DNA of 64,000 bases from Rhodosalinus sediminis (GTDB taxonomy: Bacteria; Pseudomonadota; Alphaproteobacteria; Rhodobacterales; Rhodobacteraceae), in NCBI RefSeq assembly GCF_003385555.1, contig NZ_QOHR01000001.1, positions 124,001 to 188,000 on the forward strand. The letters run 5' to 3'. The notes beneath the pieces were generated by a model. It ran no database searches, was not told where the DNA came from, and saw nothing but the letters and a program-made list of their open reading frames with translations. The position numbers were made by a program, and so were the translations under genes. Shown in pieces: positions 28,010 through 38,786 of the stretch (position 1 is the stretch's first letter; every line of letters begins with the position of its first letter).

Positions 28010-29398
28010 TCAGGCCACGTCGTAGGGCAGCACCTCCCGCCGGTCGGGGTCGATCCGCAGGTGGCGCTCCAGCGGCGGCACCGAGCGCTGGTGACAGTTC
28101 GCGCGCTCGCAGATGCGGCAGGAGATGCCGATCGGCTCGAAGGCGCGGGCGTTCTCCAGGTCGAGGTCGTCGGCATAGACCAGCGCGCCGGCGTGCGCGA
28201 CCTCGCAGCCGAGCGCGATGGCGAAGCGGCGCACCGGCGCCCCGAAGCGCCCGCCGGGCTTCGAGACGTCGCGCGCGAGGCTGATGTAGCGCACGCCGTC
28301 CGGCGTCTCGGCCAATTGCCGCAGGAAGCGGCCCGGCGTCTCGAAGGCGCGGTGCACGTTCCAGAGCGGGCAGGCCCCGCCGAAGCGGGCGAACTGCAGC
28401 CGCGTGGCCGAGTGGCGCTTGGTGATCGTGCCCGCCTGATCCACCCGCACGAAGAAGAAGGGCACGCCCTTCGCCCCCGGCCGCTGCAGCGTCGAGAGGC
28501 GGTGCGCCACCTGCTCGATCGAGGCGCCGAAGGCGAGCCCCAGTCGCTCGAGGTCGTGCCGCGTGCTCTGCGCGGCCTCGAGAAAGCGCGCATAGGGCAT
28601 CATCGCCGCCCCGGCGAAGTAGTTGGCGAGCCCGATCTTGGCGATGGCGCGCGCCTCCTCGCTCTGGAAGCGGCCGAGGTCGAGCGTCGCCTCCAGCAGC
28701 CGGTCCTGCGTCAGAAGGGCGAGCTGCAGAAGCATCTGGAAGGTCTGCGTCTCCGCCGCCGCGCGGGACGAGAGCGTGAGCCGCCGCGCCTCCGGGTCGT
28801 AGCGGCGCAGCGTCTCCGCGTCGGCGTGATCGACCGTCACGCCCTCGGCCGCGAGCCGGTCGGCGGCGTGGGCGCGCATGTCGCCGGTGTCCGCGGCGAA
28901 GCGCTCGGCCGCGCGGTCCACGGCGTCGATGTAGTTGTCGCAGTAGTGGAAGAAGTCGCGCACCTCCTCCCAGGGGGAGGGGCGGGCGCTGGCCTCGGCG
29001 CCGCCGAGCGCCTCGTCGAGCGCGGCGAGGCGTTCGTGCGCCTCGCGGTAGGCGCGGTGCAGGTCAAGGAAGGCCCGCGCAAGCGCGGGGGCGTTCGACG
29101 CGGTCAGCCGCAGGTCCGGCATGGGCGGCGCATCGGCGAAGACGGGATCGGCCAGCGCCTCGCGCATGTCGGTGACCAGCCGCTCCGCCTCGCCGGAGCC
29201 GAGCTCGGTCACGTCGAAGCCGAACTCCTGCGCGAGCGCGAGCAGCACGGTCGTCGAGAGCGGCCGGTTGTTGTTCTCCATCTGGTTGAGATACGGCAGC
29301 GACACGCCGAGCTTCGCGGCGAAGGCCTTCTGCGTGAGGCCGAGGCGCTGGCGCAACTCGCGCAGCTTGGCGCCGGCGTAGATTTTCCTGGGCGGCAT
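28010..29398 (-). CDS. pccR: Short-chain fatty acyl-CoA regulator (ScfR family), PccR-like
   Basis: 462 residues. An N-terminal XRE helix-turn-helix (LRELRQRLGLTQKAFAAKLGVSLPYLNQMENNNRPLS, residues 12-47) is followed by the ImmA/IrrE-like and C-terminal region typical of RamB, PrpC-type and PccR regulators. Cysteines cluster near the C-terminus (CRICERANC). PccR of Rhodobacter sphaeroides controls pccB according to propionyl-CoA status through TTTGCAAA operators. The same palindrome occurs 41 bases upstream of this start and again before pccB. That, and the gene order, make the PccR assignment strong, though it is by homology only. Confidence 0.88.
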   Translation of the reverse strand: MPPRKIYAGAKLRELRQRLGLTQKAFAAKLGVSLPYLNQMENNNRPLSTTVLLALAQEFGFDVTELGSGEAERLVTDMREALADPVFADAPPMPDLRLTASNAPALARAFLDLHRAYREAHERLAALDEALGGAEASARPSPWEEVRDFFHYCDNYIDAVDRAAERFAADTGDMRAHAADRLAAEGVTVDHADAETLRRYDPEARRLTLSSRAAAETQTFQMLLQLALLTQDRLLEATLDLGRFQSEEARAIAKIGLANYFAGAAMMPYARFLEAAQSTRHDLERLGLAFGASIEQVAHRLSTLQRPGAKGVPFFFVRVDQAGTITKRHSATRLQFARFGGACPLWNVHRAFETPGRFLRQLAETPDGVRYISLARDVSKPGGRFGAPVRRFAIALGCEVAHAGALVYADDLDLENARAFEPIGISCRICERANCHQRSVPPLERHLRIDPDRREVLPYDVA

Positions 29399-29410
29399 CG
29401 CGGGGCTCGC

Positions 29411-29460
29411 TTCGCGGGTTCGCAGGCCGAGAGCCTAGCTTTGCAAACCCGCCCTGCCAA
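29411..29460. promoter_or_regulatory. Putative PccR operator in front of pccR
   Basis: A perfect TTTGCAAA palindrome at 29440-29447, a weaker CCTGCCAA five bases on (29453-29460), and two related octamers TTCGCGGG and TTCGCAGG at 29411-29426. The published PccR site is TTTGCAAA-X4-TTTGCAAA. This suggests autoregulation. Confidence 0.6.
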
Positions 29461-29465
29461 GCGCC

Positions 29466-30680
29466 TCAGAGGCCGAGCTGGCGTTCGCGCCGGATGACCA
29501 CGAGCATCGCGAGGATGCCGCAGGCCGCCGAGCCGCCCATCAGCAGGATCAGCGGATAGGGCCCGGTGCCCGGCCCCAGCGCGAGCCCCGCCACCGCCGA
29601 GAGCGCCGCGCCGCCGCCGATCATCACCGCGCCGCCGACCCCGCTCGCCGTGCCGGCGAGATGCGGGCGCACCGACAGAAGCCCCGCTGTCGCCGTCGGA
29701 ATGGCGAGGCCGTTGCCCAGCCCGACGAAGGTGATCAGTCCGAAGAAGGTCTCCGCCGTGTCGCGCCCGGCGAGGGTGAGCCCGAGCGACACCGCCATCG
29801 CCGCCGTCAGGATGCTGACGCCCGTCAGCACCAGCGGATTGATCCCCACCCGCGTGCTCAGGAGCCCCGAGAGCCAGTTGCCCAGCAGGTAGCCCACCGC
29901 CGGCGCCCCGAAATAGACGCCGAGGCGCGCCGGGCTCAGCCCGTAGATCTCGGTGCCCACGAAGGGCGCGCCGCCGAGGTAGGAGAAGAAGGCCCCGCCC
30001 GCGAAGGCCCCGGCGAGGCAGTAGCCCCAGAACCGCGGCGAGCGCAGGAGCTCGGGGTATTCGCCGAACTGCGCCCGCATCGTCAGGCCGCGGCGGGTCC
30101 CGGTCTCGCCGAGGTCCGCCCAGGCCAGCGCGGTGAGCGCGACGCCGGCCGCGAGCAGCAGCCAGAAGTTCGCCTGCCAGCCGAAGGCTTGGTCGAGCGC
30201 GCCGCCGAGCGCCGGGGCGAGCATCGGCACGACGGCCATGCCCATGGTGACGTAGGCGATGCGCGATCCCGCCTCCTCCATCGGCACCATGTCGCGCACC
30301 ACCGCCCGGCCGAGCACCATGCCGACGACGGCGAAGGCCTGGATCATGCGAAAGACCATGAAGAGCGCGAGGCTCGGCGCGTAGATGCAGCCGAGCGTGG
30401 CGAGGCAGAAAATCGCCAGCGCGCCGAGGATCACCGGCCGCCGCCCGATGTTGTCGGCCACTGGCCCCGCGAGCAGCTGGATCACCGCGCTCGCCGCGAG
30501 GTAGATCCCGACCGACAGCCCCATGACCGCCGCCGTCGTCCCGAAATGCGCGCCCATCGTCGGCAGGCTGGGCAGGAAGACGTTCATCGCCATCGCCTGC
30601 AGCCCGGACAGCAGGATCAGCGTCGCGATGTGCGGCGGCGATGTCTTGTCGAGAAGGCGCACCCGGCTCAGGTCGGACAT
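29466..30680 (-). CDS. MFS multidrug efflux transporter (Bcr/CflA type)
   Basis: 404 residues, twelve membrane helices. The loop 2-3 motif is GPVADNIGRRPVILG (the MFS motif A), and motif C of drug antiporters appears in helix 5 as VVPMLAPALGGAL. LPSLPTMGAHF near the start is typical of the Bcr/CflA branch (chloramphenicol, bicyclomycin and similar). It lies between pccR and pccB, read leftward; a role in propionate metabolism is not implied. Its 182-base upstream region is shared with pccB and holds a TTTGCAAA site, so PccR might affect it too. Confidence 0.87.
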   Translation of the reverse strand: MSDLSRVRLLDKTSPPHIATLILLSGLQAMAMNVFLPSLPTMGAHFGTTAAVMGLSVGIYLAASAVIQLLAGPVADNIGRRPVILGALAIFCLATLGCIYAPSLALFMVFRMIQAFAVVGMVLGRAVVRDMVPMEEAGSRIAYVTMGMAVVPMLAPALGGALDQAFGWQANFWLLLAAGVALTALAWADLGETGTRRGLTMRAQFGEYPELLRSPRFWGYCLAGAFAGGAFFSYLGGAPFVGTEIYGLSPARLGVYFGAPAVGYLLGNWLSGLLSTRVGINPLVLTGVSILTAAMAVSLGLTLAGRDTAETFFGLITFVGLGNGLAIPTATAGLLSVRPHLAGTASGVGGAVMIGGGAALSAVAGLALGPGTGPYPLILLMGGSAACGILAMLVVIRRERQLGL

Positions 30681-30744
30681 GGGAGCGGGCGTAGGGCGCG
30701 GCGGCGCCTGTGTCCATCCGGCGCGCCGCTGCCGGACGCGAAGC

Positions 30745-30802
30745 TTCGCAGGTTTTCAGTTCGCAGGCCCTGAGTTTGACCTAATTTGCAAATTTGCCGA
30801 AA
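30745..30802. promoter_or_regulatory. Putative PccR operator in front of pccB
   Basis: A perfect TTTGCAAA at 30785-30792 is followed at once by the half-match TTTGCCGAAA (30793-30802). The octamer TTCGCAGG, also seen before pccR, occurs at 30745-30752 and 30760-30767. The site is 70 bases before the pccB start, in an AT-rich patch. Confidence 0.65.
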
Positions 30803-30862
30803 TTTTCTTTCGCGCCGCCGGTCTGGTCGTTAAGGGAACGTGACGCCGGACAAGGGGGGACC

Positions 30863-32395
30863 ATGAAGGACATCCTGCAGGAACTCGAGACCCGCCGCGC
30901 CGAGGCCCGCCTCGGCGGCGGTCAGAAGCGGATCGACGGCCAGCACGCCAAGGGCAAGCTCACGGCGCGCGAGCGCATCGAACTGCTGCTCGACGAGGGC
31001 AGCTTCGAAGAGTTCGACATGTTCGTCACCCACCGCTGCACCGACTTCGGCATGGAGGAGTCGCGGCCCTACGGCGACGGCGTGGTGACCGGCTGGGGCA
31101 CGGTGAACGGCCGGCAGGTCTACGTCTTCGCGCAGGATTTCACGGTGCTCGGCGGCTCGCTCTCGGCCACGCACGCCATGAAGATCGTCAAGATCATGGA
31201 CATGGCGATGCAGAACGGCGCGCCGGTCATCGGCATCAAGGACTCGGGCGGCGCCCGCATCCAGGAGGGCGTCGACAGCCTCGCCGGTTACGGCGACGTC
31301 TTCGACCGCAACATCATGGCCTCGGGCGTCGTGCCGCAGATCAGCGTCATCATGGGCCCCTGCGCGGGCGGCGCGGTCTATTCGCCGGCGATGACGGACT
31401 TCATCTTTATGGTGAAGGATTCCTCCTACATGTTCGTCACCGGCCCCGACGTGGTGAAGACGGTGACCAACGAGCAGGTCACCGCCGAAGAGCTCGGCGG
31501 CGCGACGACCCACACCCGCAAGTCCTCCGTCGCCGACGCGGCCTTCGAGAACGACGTCGAGGCGCTCGCCGAGGTGCGTCGCCTCGTGGACTTCCTGCCC
31601 GGCAACAACCGCGAGGGCGTGCCGGTCCGCCCCTTCTTCGACGACCCGAAGCGCGTCGAGCCCAGCCTCGACACGCTGGTGCCGGAAAACCCCAACACGC
31701 CCTACGACATGAAGGAGCTGATCCTGAAGGTCGCGGACGAGGGCGACTTCTACGAGATCCAGGAGGATTTCGCGAAGAACATCATCACCGGTTTCATCCG
31801 GCTCGAGGGGCGCACCGTGGGCGTCGTGGCGAACCAGCCGATGGTGCTGGCCGGCTGCCTCGACATCGATTCGGCGCGCAAGGCCGCGCGCTTCGTGCGC
31901 TTCTGCGACGCCTTCGAGATCCCGCTCCTGACCTTCGTCGACGTGCCGGGCTTCCTGCCGGGCACGAAGCAGGAATACGACGGCATCATCAAGCACGGCG
32001 CGAAGCTCCTCTTCGCCTATGGGCAGGCCACGGTGCCGAAAGTCACCGTCATCACCCGCAAGGCCTACGGCGGCGCCTACGTCGTCATGGCCTCGAAGCA
32101 CTTGCGCGGGGACTTCAATTACGCCTGGCCCACCTCCGAGGTCGCGGTCATGGGCGCCAAGGGCGCGGTGGAGATCCTCTATCGCTCCGAGCTCGATGAC
32201 CCCGAAAAGATCGAGCGGCGCACGAAGGACTACGAGGACCGCTTCGCCAATCCCTTCGTCGCCGCCGAGCGCGGCTTCATCGACGAGGTGATCCAGCCCC
32301 GCTCCACCCGGATGCGCGTGGCGCGCGCCTTCGCCAGCCTCCGCAAGAAGAAGGTGGAGACGCCCTGGAAGAAGCACGACAACATCCCGCTCTGA
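30863..32395 (+). CDS. pccB: Propionyl-CoA carboxylase, beta (carboxyltransferase) subunit
   Basis: With PccA it converts propionyl-CoA to (S)-methylmalonyl-CoA, the first step of propionate use and part of the ethylmalonyl-CoA route in Rhodobacterales. 510 residues, normal length. Marks: [20 protein letters not shown], the first oxyanion patch [19 protein letters not shown], the second at [15 protein letters not shown], and the CoA-binding [12 protein letters not shown]. The in-frame start at 30794 is rejected because the ATG at 30863 follows GGGGGGA and gives the family N-terminus MKDILQELE. It leads the pcc block under the putative PccR site. Confidence 0.96.
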   Translation: MKDILQELETRRAEARLGGGQKRIDGQHAKGKLTARERIELLLDEGSFEEFDMFVTHRCTDFGMEESRPYGDGVVTGWGTVNGRQVYVFAQDFTVLGGSLSATHAMKIVKIMDMAMQNGAPVIGIKDSGGARIQEGVDSLAGYGDVFDRNIMASGVVPQISVIMGPCAGGAVYSPAMTDFIFMVKDSSYMFVTGPDVVKTVTNEQVTAEELGGATTHTRKSSVADAAFENDVEALAEVRRLVDFLPGNNREGVPVRPFFDDPKRVEPSLDTLVPENPNTPYDMKELILKVADEGDFYEIQEDFAKNIITGFIRLEGRTVGVVANQPMVLAGCLDIDSARKAARFVRFCDAFEIPLLTFVDVPGFLPGTKQEYDGIIKHGAKLLFAYGQATVPKVTVITRKAYGGAYVVMASKHLRGDFNYAWPTSEVAVMGAKGAVEILYRSELDDPEKIERRTKDYEDRFANPFVAAERGFIDEVIQPRSTRMRVARAFASLRKKKVETPWKKHDNIPL

Positions 32396-32797
32396 GCGCG
32401 CCGCGGTGCTTCTTCTTGGCCCAAATATCCCCGCCGGAGGCCGGCGCGCCCCGCGCGCCGTTCCGCCTGACCCGCGCGCCACGCCCGCGGCGGCGCGCGC
32501 CGGGGCGTGCCAGTGCCGCGCCGCCGGGCATCCGTCGGTCGAAAACGCGCGGCCGGGGCCGCTGCGTGGGCCGGTCCGCGCGAGGCCTGCGCGCGTTTCC
32601 GGGAATTTTCGCGCGGAGCGTGGCGCGGATGCGACACTCGCGGCGTCCCGCGCGCGTGGGCGCGGCGGCGCATGTATTTCCGGGAACGGATCGCGTAGGT
32701 TAGGCGATGGTTGCGTGCAAGTGACCGCACTCTGCGCGGCATTCTCTGCGGGCGTTGGCGCCCGTACGGGACAATCCGCTTTTGACAGGAGAGAGAA
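32396..32797. other. Intergenic region between pccB and the small lipoprotein gene
   Basis: 402 bases. It begins with an inverted copy of the dispersed repeat (32407-32446). The decamer TTTCCGGGAA occurs twice (32596-32605 and 32677-32686). The last 100 bases are less GC-rich and end with a clear ribosome-binding site (GGAGAGA), so the lipoprotein gene probably has its own promoter here. No ORF in this stretch looks coding. Confidence 0.4.
32407..32446 (-). repeat. Dispersed intergenic repeat, copy B (inverted)
   Basis: Read leftward it gives a CGCCGG/CCGGCG hairpin (32432-32446), GGGGATATTTGGGCCAAGAAGAAGC. It shares the GATATTT … CCAAGAAGAAG tail with copies A, C and D but points against the gene it follows (pccB). 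Confidence 0.7.
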
Positions 32798-32938
32798 ATG
32801 TCCAAGAGCATCAAGCTGCTTGCCATGCTGGGCTTCGTCGGCGCTGTCGCCGCCTGCGCCCAGCAGGAAGAAGAGATCGTCGTGGTCGAGCCCGAGCCGA
32901 TCACGACCGAGCCGGAATCGACCGGCAAGTACAAGTAA
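32798..32938 (+). CDS. Small lipoprotein in the pcc block
   Basis: A 46-residue protein missed by size cut-offs. The N-terminus MSKSIKLLAMLGFVGAVAAC has a charged start, a hydrophobic stretch and a lipobox ending at Cys20, so the mature part is only about 27 residues, acidic (QQEEEIVVVEPEPITTEPES) and then TGKYK. GGAGAGA precedes the ATG. Small lipoproteins of this sort are common between pccB and pccA in Rhodobacterales as far as I recall. The function is unknown; a structural or envelope role is more likely than an enzyme one. Confidence 0.75.
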   Translation: MSKSIKLLAMLGFVGAVAACAQQEEEIVVVEPEPITTEPESTGKYK

Positions 32939-32946
32939 GATCGAAC

Positions 32947-32969
32947 GGGGGCAGGCCCGGCCTGCCCCC
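32947..32969 (+). terminator. Strong hairpin just after the small lipoprotein gene
   Basis: GGGGGCAGG / CCTGCCCCC, nine perfect pairs with a five-base loop, eight bases past the stop. No T run follows, so it may stabilise the short mRNA or reduce read-through without full termination. Confidence 0.5.
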
Positions 32970-33007
32970 GCTCCCCGCGGCTGCGGCGGGCCCCCGGGGG
33001 GTGCCGC

Positions 33008-33367
33008 ATGATCAAGCACCGCGGCTTTCCCTCGCGTCTCGCGGGGACGGATTTCCAGTTCACCATCCGGCGCGCGAACGCCAAGGGGGCGACACCGATC
33101 GTCCGGCGTGACCGCTACGCCGACCGGCGCCCGGCCGATCGCGCGGCCGACGCGGCTTTTCTCGCCGCCCTGATCGAGCATTTCGGGAGCGCGCCCTTCG
33201 CGCGCGGCAATCTCGACGCCGGGCGGCTCTCGTGGCTCTTCGGGCGCGAGGTTCTGCCGGCCGAGGACCCGTTCGACCCCCGCGACTACGATGCGCGGCT
33301 GGTGGTCGACATCGACGCCGCGCGCGCGGCGTTTCCCGAAATCTCCGAGGGGGAGGCGGGGCCGTGA
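33008..33367 (+). CDS. Hypothetical protein in the pcc block
   Basis: 119 residues, Arg-rich at the start (MIKHRGFPSRLAGTDFQFTIRR) and acidic at the end. No signal peptide, membrane helix or known catalytic motif. FARGNLDAGRLSWLFGREVLP in the middle looks like a conserved core. The codon pattern (G/C in third positions) fits a real gene. It lies between the lipoprotein and pccA; the position suggests an accessory role in propionyl-CoA metabolism but nothing in the sequence shows one. Confidence 0.6.
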   Translation: MIKHRGFPSRLAGTDFQFTIRRANAKGATPIVRRDRYADRRPADRAADAAFLAALIEHFGSAPFARGNLDAGRLSWLFGREVLPAEDPFDPRDYDARLVVDIDAARAAFPEISEGEAGP

Positions 33368-33740
33368 CCGCGCGGCGTGTCGGACCCATCCTGGCCCGGT
33401 GCGATGCGCGGGCGGCCGCCGACGGCGGGGCGCCGCGCGCTCCGGCGTTGCGCGCGCCGCGCCCGGGAGAGAGGCTGGGGACGCGAGGGAGCCGGTCCGC
33501 CGCGCCGCACGCGGCGAGCGCCGGTCCCCGTTCCCCTTCCCCTTTCGGGCGGCGCGGCCTCACCCCGGGCCGGCCGCCCCTCTTTTCGGGGCGCGGCGGC
33601 GGCGGGCGGGCCGAACGGCCGGGCCGGGCGGGCGGAGGCCCGCGCCCACAGAGGTCGGGGCCGCGGGGGCATCCGCCCCGCGCGGTCCTCTTTCATGAAA
33701 ACGCGGGCCGGCAGCGGCCCGGAACGGGAGAGGGGAGCGG
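33368..33740. other. GC-rich intergenic region before pccA
   Basis: 373 bases of extreme G+C with runs of GGCGG and CCGCCC. All frames are open over part of it, but their translations are Arg/Pro/Gly-rich and unlike any protein, so I take it as non-coding. It ends with GGGAGAGGGGAGCGG, the pccA ribosome-binding site. Confidence 0.4.
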
Positions 33741-35741
<2,001 letters not shown>

Positions 35742-35769
35742 GGGGCGAGGCCCGCATATCCCTAGCGTC

Positions 35770-35787
35770 GCCGGCCGCGGCCGGCGC
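35770..35787. terminator. Perfect 18-base palindrome between converging pccA and DUF4174 genes
   Basis: CGCCGGCCGCGGCCGGCG can form a tight hairpin on either strand. It lies within the 49 bases separating the two stops. Likely two-way terminator; no T run. Confidence 0.4.
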
Positions 35788-35790
35788 GCC

Positions 35791-36252
35791 TCAGCCCGAC
35801 CCGGCGCGCTCGCGGACTTCCTGCTGGCGCAGGGGCTGCTTGTCGATGGAGCGCATGACCTGCTCCGCGTCCCAGGGCAGCGGCTTGCGCGTGATCAGCG
35901 TGCCGTCCTTGGCGATCACGGCGAGCATGAAGCCCCGCGGGCGCAGCTCTTGGCGCAGGTCGGACCGCGCGCCCGGCTCGGTGTCGGTGAGCACCACGAC
36001 GTCCCGGTCGGCGAGCGACTCCTCGCGGTCGCGGATCGCCTCCATCTGCCGGACGAAGCGCGGATCGGCGGGGCTGTCGGCGAAGACGATAACCGGCCGC
36101 GCGACCCAGCGGAATTCCTCCAGCGTGGCGTCGGTGCCGTCGCGGATGATGGATTGCGCCTGCTCGGTTTCGGTCTGCGCGGCCTCCGCCTCCTGCGCGG
36201 CGACGGGCGCGGCTGCGAGCGCAGCGAGAAGAAGCGCGGCGATACGGGTCAT
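35791..36252 (-). CDS. Exported DUF4174 protein
   Basis: 153 residues. A signal peptide ([20 protein letters not shown]) is followed by an acidic linker, then a thioredoxin-like DUF4174 unit: [19 protein letters not shown], then [10 protein letters not shown] and the C-terminal [21 protein letters not shown]. There is no CxxC, so no disulfide chemistry is expected. AGGAGGTGCC gives a strong start at 36252. It lies between pccA and the mutase on the opposite strand; the reason for that placement is not known. Confidence 0.8.
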   Translation of the reverse strand: MTRIAALLLAALAAAPVAAQEAEAAQTETEQAQSIIRDGTDATLEEFRWVARPVIVFADSPADPRFVRQMEAIRDREESLADRDVVVLTDTEPGARSDLRQELRPRGFMLAVIAKDGTLITRKPLPWDAEQVMRSIDKQPLRQQEVRERAGSG

Positions 36253-36417
36253 GGCACCTCCTGTCGGCGAAGATATAGGCGCCGTGACGCAAAAAGCGAA
36301 GCCGCCGCAAGCCGATCCGGCACGATTTGCCGCGGGCCGTGGCGCGCGCGCCGGGCGGCGGCCCGGGATGCGGGGGCGCGGCGTCGCCGCACGCCAGAAC
36401 AAGGGAAGGACGAGAGC

Positions 36418-38559
36418 ATGACGTCGAAGTTCGAGACCTGGCGCAAGCTCGCCGAGAAGGAGCTCAAGGGCCGCGATCCGGCCGAGCTGACCTGGCACAC
36501 GCTCGAGGGCATCCCGATCAAGCCCCTCTACACCGAGGAGGACACCGAGGGGCTCGACCACCTCGGCAGCCTGCCGGGCGAGGCCCCCTTCGTGCGCGGC
36601 CCGCGCGCGACCATGTACACTGGCCGGCCCTGGACGATCCGGCAATACGCCGGCTTCTCGACGGCCGAGGAATCCAACGCCTTCTACCGCCGGGCGCTCG
36701 CGGCCGGGCAGCAGGGCGTCTCGGTCGCCTTCGACCTCGCCACGCACCGCGGCTACGACAGCGACCACCCGCGCGTTCTTGGCGACGTGGGGAAGGCCGG
36801 CGTGGCGATCGACTCGGTCGAGGACATGAAGATCCTCTTCGACGGCATCCCGCTCGATCAGGTCAGCGTCTCGATGACCATGAACGGCGCGGTGATCCCG
36901 GTGATGGCGAATTTCATCGTCGCGGGCGAGGAGCAGGGCGTCGACCGCGCGCAGCTGTCGGGGACCATCCAGAACGACATCCTGAAGGAGTTCATGGTCC
37001 GCAACACCTACGTCTATCCGCCCGAGCCCTCGATGCGGATCGTCGCAGACATCATCGAGTACACCGCCAACGAGATGCCGCGGTTCAACTCGATCTCGAT
37101 TTCAGGCTACCACATGCAGGAGGCGGGCGCGAACCTCGTGCAGGAGCTCGCCTTCACCCTCGCCGACGGCAAGGAATACGTGAAGGCCGCGATGGCGCGC
37201 GGCATGGACATCGACCGCTTCGCGCCGCGGCTGTCGTTCTTCTTCGCGATCGGGACGAACTTCTTCATGGAGGCGGCGAAGCTGCGCGCCGCGCGGCTCC
37301 TCTGGCACCGCATCATGGAGGAACTCGGCGCGCAGGACCCGAAGTCCAAGATGCTGCGCACGCACTGCCAGACGAGCGGTGTCAGCCTCGCCGAGCAGGA
37401 CCCCTACAACAACGTCGTGCGCACCGCCTACGAGGCGCTCTCGGCGGTGCTCGGCGGGACGCAGTCGCTGCACACCAACGCGCTCGACGAGGCGATGGCG
37501 CTGCCCTCGGACTTCTCGGCGCGCATCGCGCGCAACACGCAGCTCATCCTGCAGGAAGAGACCGGCGTGACCAACGTCGTCGATCCGCTCGCGGGCTCCT
37601 ACTACGTCGAGAAACTGACGAGCGACCTGGCCGAGGCGGCCTCGGAGCTCATCGCCGAGATCGACGGCATGGGCGGCATGACCAAGGCCGTCGCCTCGGG
37701 CATGCCGAAGCTGCGCATCGAGGAGACGGCGGCGACCCGGCAGGCGATGATCGACCGCGGCGACGAGACCATCGTCGGCGTCAACAAGTACCGCCTGCCC
37801 GAGGAAGAGGAACTCGACATCCTCTCGATCGACAACGCCAAGGTCCGCGCGAGCCAGATCGCTCGGCTCGAGAAGGTGCGCGCGGCCCGCGACCAGGCGG
37901 CCTGCGACGCGGCGCTCGACGAGCTCGCGCGCGTGGCGGGCGAGGGCGGCAACCTGCTCGAGGCGGCGGTCGAGGCCGCGCGGGCGCGCGCCACGGTGGG
38001 AGAGATCAGCATGGCGATGGAAAAGGTGTTCGGCCGCCACCGCGCGGAGGTCAAGACGCTCGCCGGGGTCTACGGCAAGGCCTACGAGGGCGACGCGGGC
38101 TTCGCCGCGATCCAGAAATCCGTCGAGGGCTTCGCCGAGGCGGAGGGCCGCCGACCCCGGATGCTGGTCGTGAAGATGGGCCAGGACGGCCACGACCGCG
38201 GCGCCAAGGTGATCGCCACCGCCTTCGCCGACATCGGCTTCGACGTGGACGTGGGCCCGCTCTTCCAGACGCCGGAGGAGGCGGCGCAGGACGCTATCGA
38301 CAACGACGTGCACGTGGTCGGCATCTCGAGCCAGGCGGCGGGGCACCGCACGCTCGCCCCGCAGCTCGTCGAGGCGCTGCGCGAAAAGGGCACCGAGGAC
38401 ATCCTCGTGATCTGCGGCGGGGTGATCCCGCAGCAGGACTACGATTTCCTGAAGGAGTCGGGCGTCAAGGCGATCTTCGGTCCGGGCACCAACATCCCGG
38501 AGGCGGCGCAGAACATCCTCGATCTGATCCGCGCCGCGCGGGCGGGCGCGGCGGCCTGA
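36418..38559 (+). CDS. Methylmalonyl-CoA mutase (single-chain, B12-dependent)
   Basis: Converts (R)-methylmalonyl-CoA to succinyl-CoA, finishing propionyl-CoA assimilation. 713 residues. The N-terminal TIM barrel shows [16 protein letters not shown] and [15 protein letters not shown]; the C-terminal cobalamin domain has [11 protein letters not shown] with the cobalt-ligating His near residue 590, then [12 protein letters not shown] and [11 protein letters not shown]. The start follows AAGGGAAGGA. It is the scpA/mcmA-type fused form. No methylmalonyl-CoA epimerase gene is visible in the window, and no B12 riboswitch was found before it. Confidence 0.95.
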   Translation: MTSKFETWRKLAEKELKGRDPAELTWHTLEGIPIKPLYTEEDTEGLDHLGSLPGEAPFVRGPRATMYTGRPWTIRQYAGFSTAEESNAFYRRALAAGQQGVSVAFDLATHRGYDSDHPRVLGDVGKAGVAIDSVEDMKILFDGIPLDQVSVSMTMNGAVIPVMANFIVAGEEQGVDRAQLSGTIQNDILKEFMVRNTYVYPPEPSMRIVADIIEYTANEMPRFNSISISGYHMQEAGANLVQELAFTLADGKEYVKAAMARGMDIDRFAPRLSFFFAIGTNFFMEAAKLRAARLLWHRIMEELGAQDPKSKMLRTHCQTSGVSLAEQDPYNNVVRTAYEALSAVLGGTQSLHTNALDEAMALPSDFSARIARNTQLILQEETGVTNVVDPLAGSYYVEKLTSDLAEAASELIAEIDGMGGMTKAVASGMPKLRIEETAATRQAMIDRGDETIVGVNKYRLPEEEELDILSIDNAKVRASQIARLEKVRAARDQAACDAALDELARVAGEGGNLLEAAVEAARARATVGEISMAMEKVFGRHRAEVKTLAGVYGKAYEGDAGFAAIQKSVEGFAEAEGRRPRMLVVKMGQDGHDRGAKVIATAFADIGFDVDVGPLFQTPEEAAQDAIDNDVHVVGISSQAAGHRTLAPQLVEALREKGTEDILVICGGVIPQQDYDFLKESGVKAIFGPGTNIPEAAQNILDLIRAARAGAAA

Positions 38560-38576
38560 GAAAAGGGACCAGAGAC

Positions 38577-38656
38577 GGGGGCAGGGGGGCTGTCTGCCCC
38601 CCTCGGCGGCTGGCGCCGCCTCACCCCCCGAGGGTATTTCGGGCAAGAGGAAGGAC
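38577..38656 (+). repeat. Dispersed intergenic repeat, copy C
   Basis: GGGGGGC…GCCCCCC hairpin, a CGGCGG/CCGCC hairpin, then CCCCCCGAGGGTATTTCGGGCAAGAGGAAGG. It begins 18 bases after the mutase stop and forms a tandem pair with copy D. Confidence 0.75.
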
Positions 38657-38704
38657 CGGGCCGAGGCGCTTTGCGGCAGGGGGAGCGCAGGGCGTCGAGG
38701 GCGA

Positions 38705-38778
38705 CAGGGGGGCTGTCTGCCCCCCTCGGCGGCTGCGCCGCCTCACCCCCCGAGGATATTTGACCCAAGAAGAAGGAG
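38705..38778 (+). repeat. Dispersed intergenic repeat, copy D, carrying a ribosome-binding site
   Basis: Nearly identical to copy C over the double hairpin (GGGGGGCTGTCTGCCCCCC and CGGCGGCTGCGCCG), then GAGGATATTTGACCCAAGAAGAAGGAG. The last AGAAGGAG (38771-38778) is placed 8 bases before the GTG of the next gene, so the repeat tail serves as its Shine-Dalgarno sequence. Confidence 0.75.
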
Positions 38779-38786
38779 CCGGGACA

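Noticed and set aside
32596-32686. Repeated TTTCCGGGAA decamer as an operator pair
   Set aside because: Only ten bases, not palindromic, with no start codon at a fitting distance. It is kept as a note in the region entry.
36253-36417. Cobalamin riboswitch or PccR operator before methylmalonyl-CoA mutase
   Set aside because: No B12-box-like sequence is seen. Only half elements GCAAA (near 36287) and TTTGC (near 36325) occur, too weak to call an operator.
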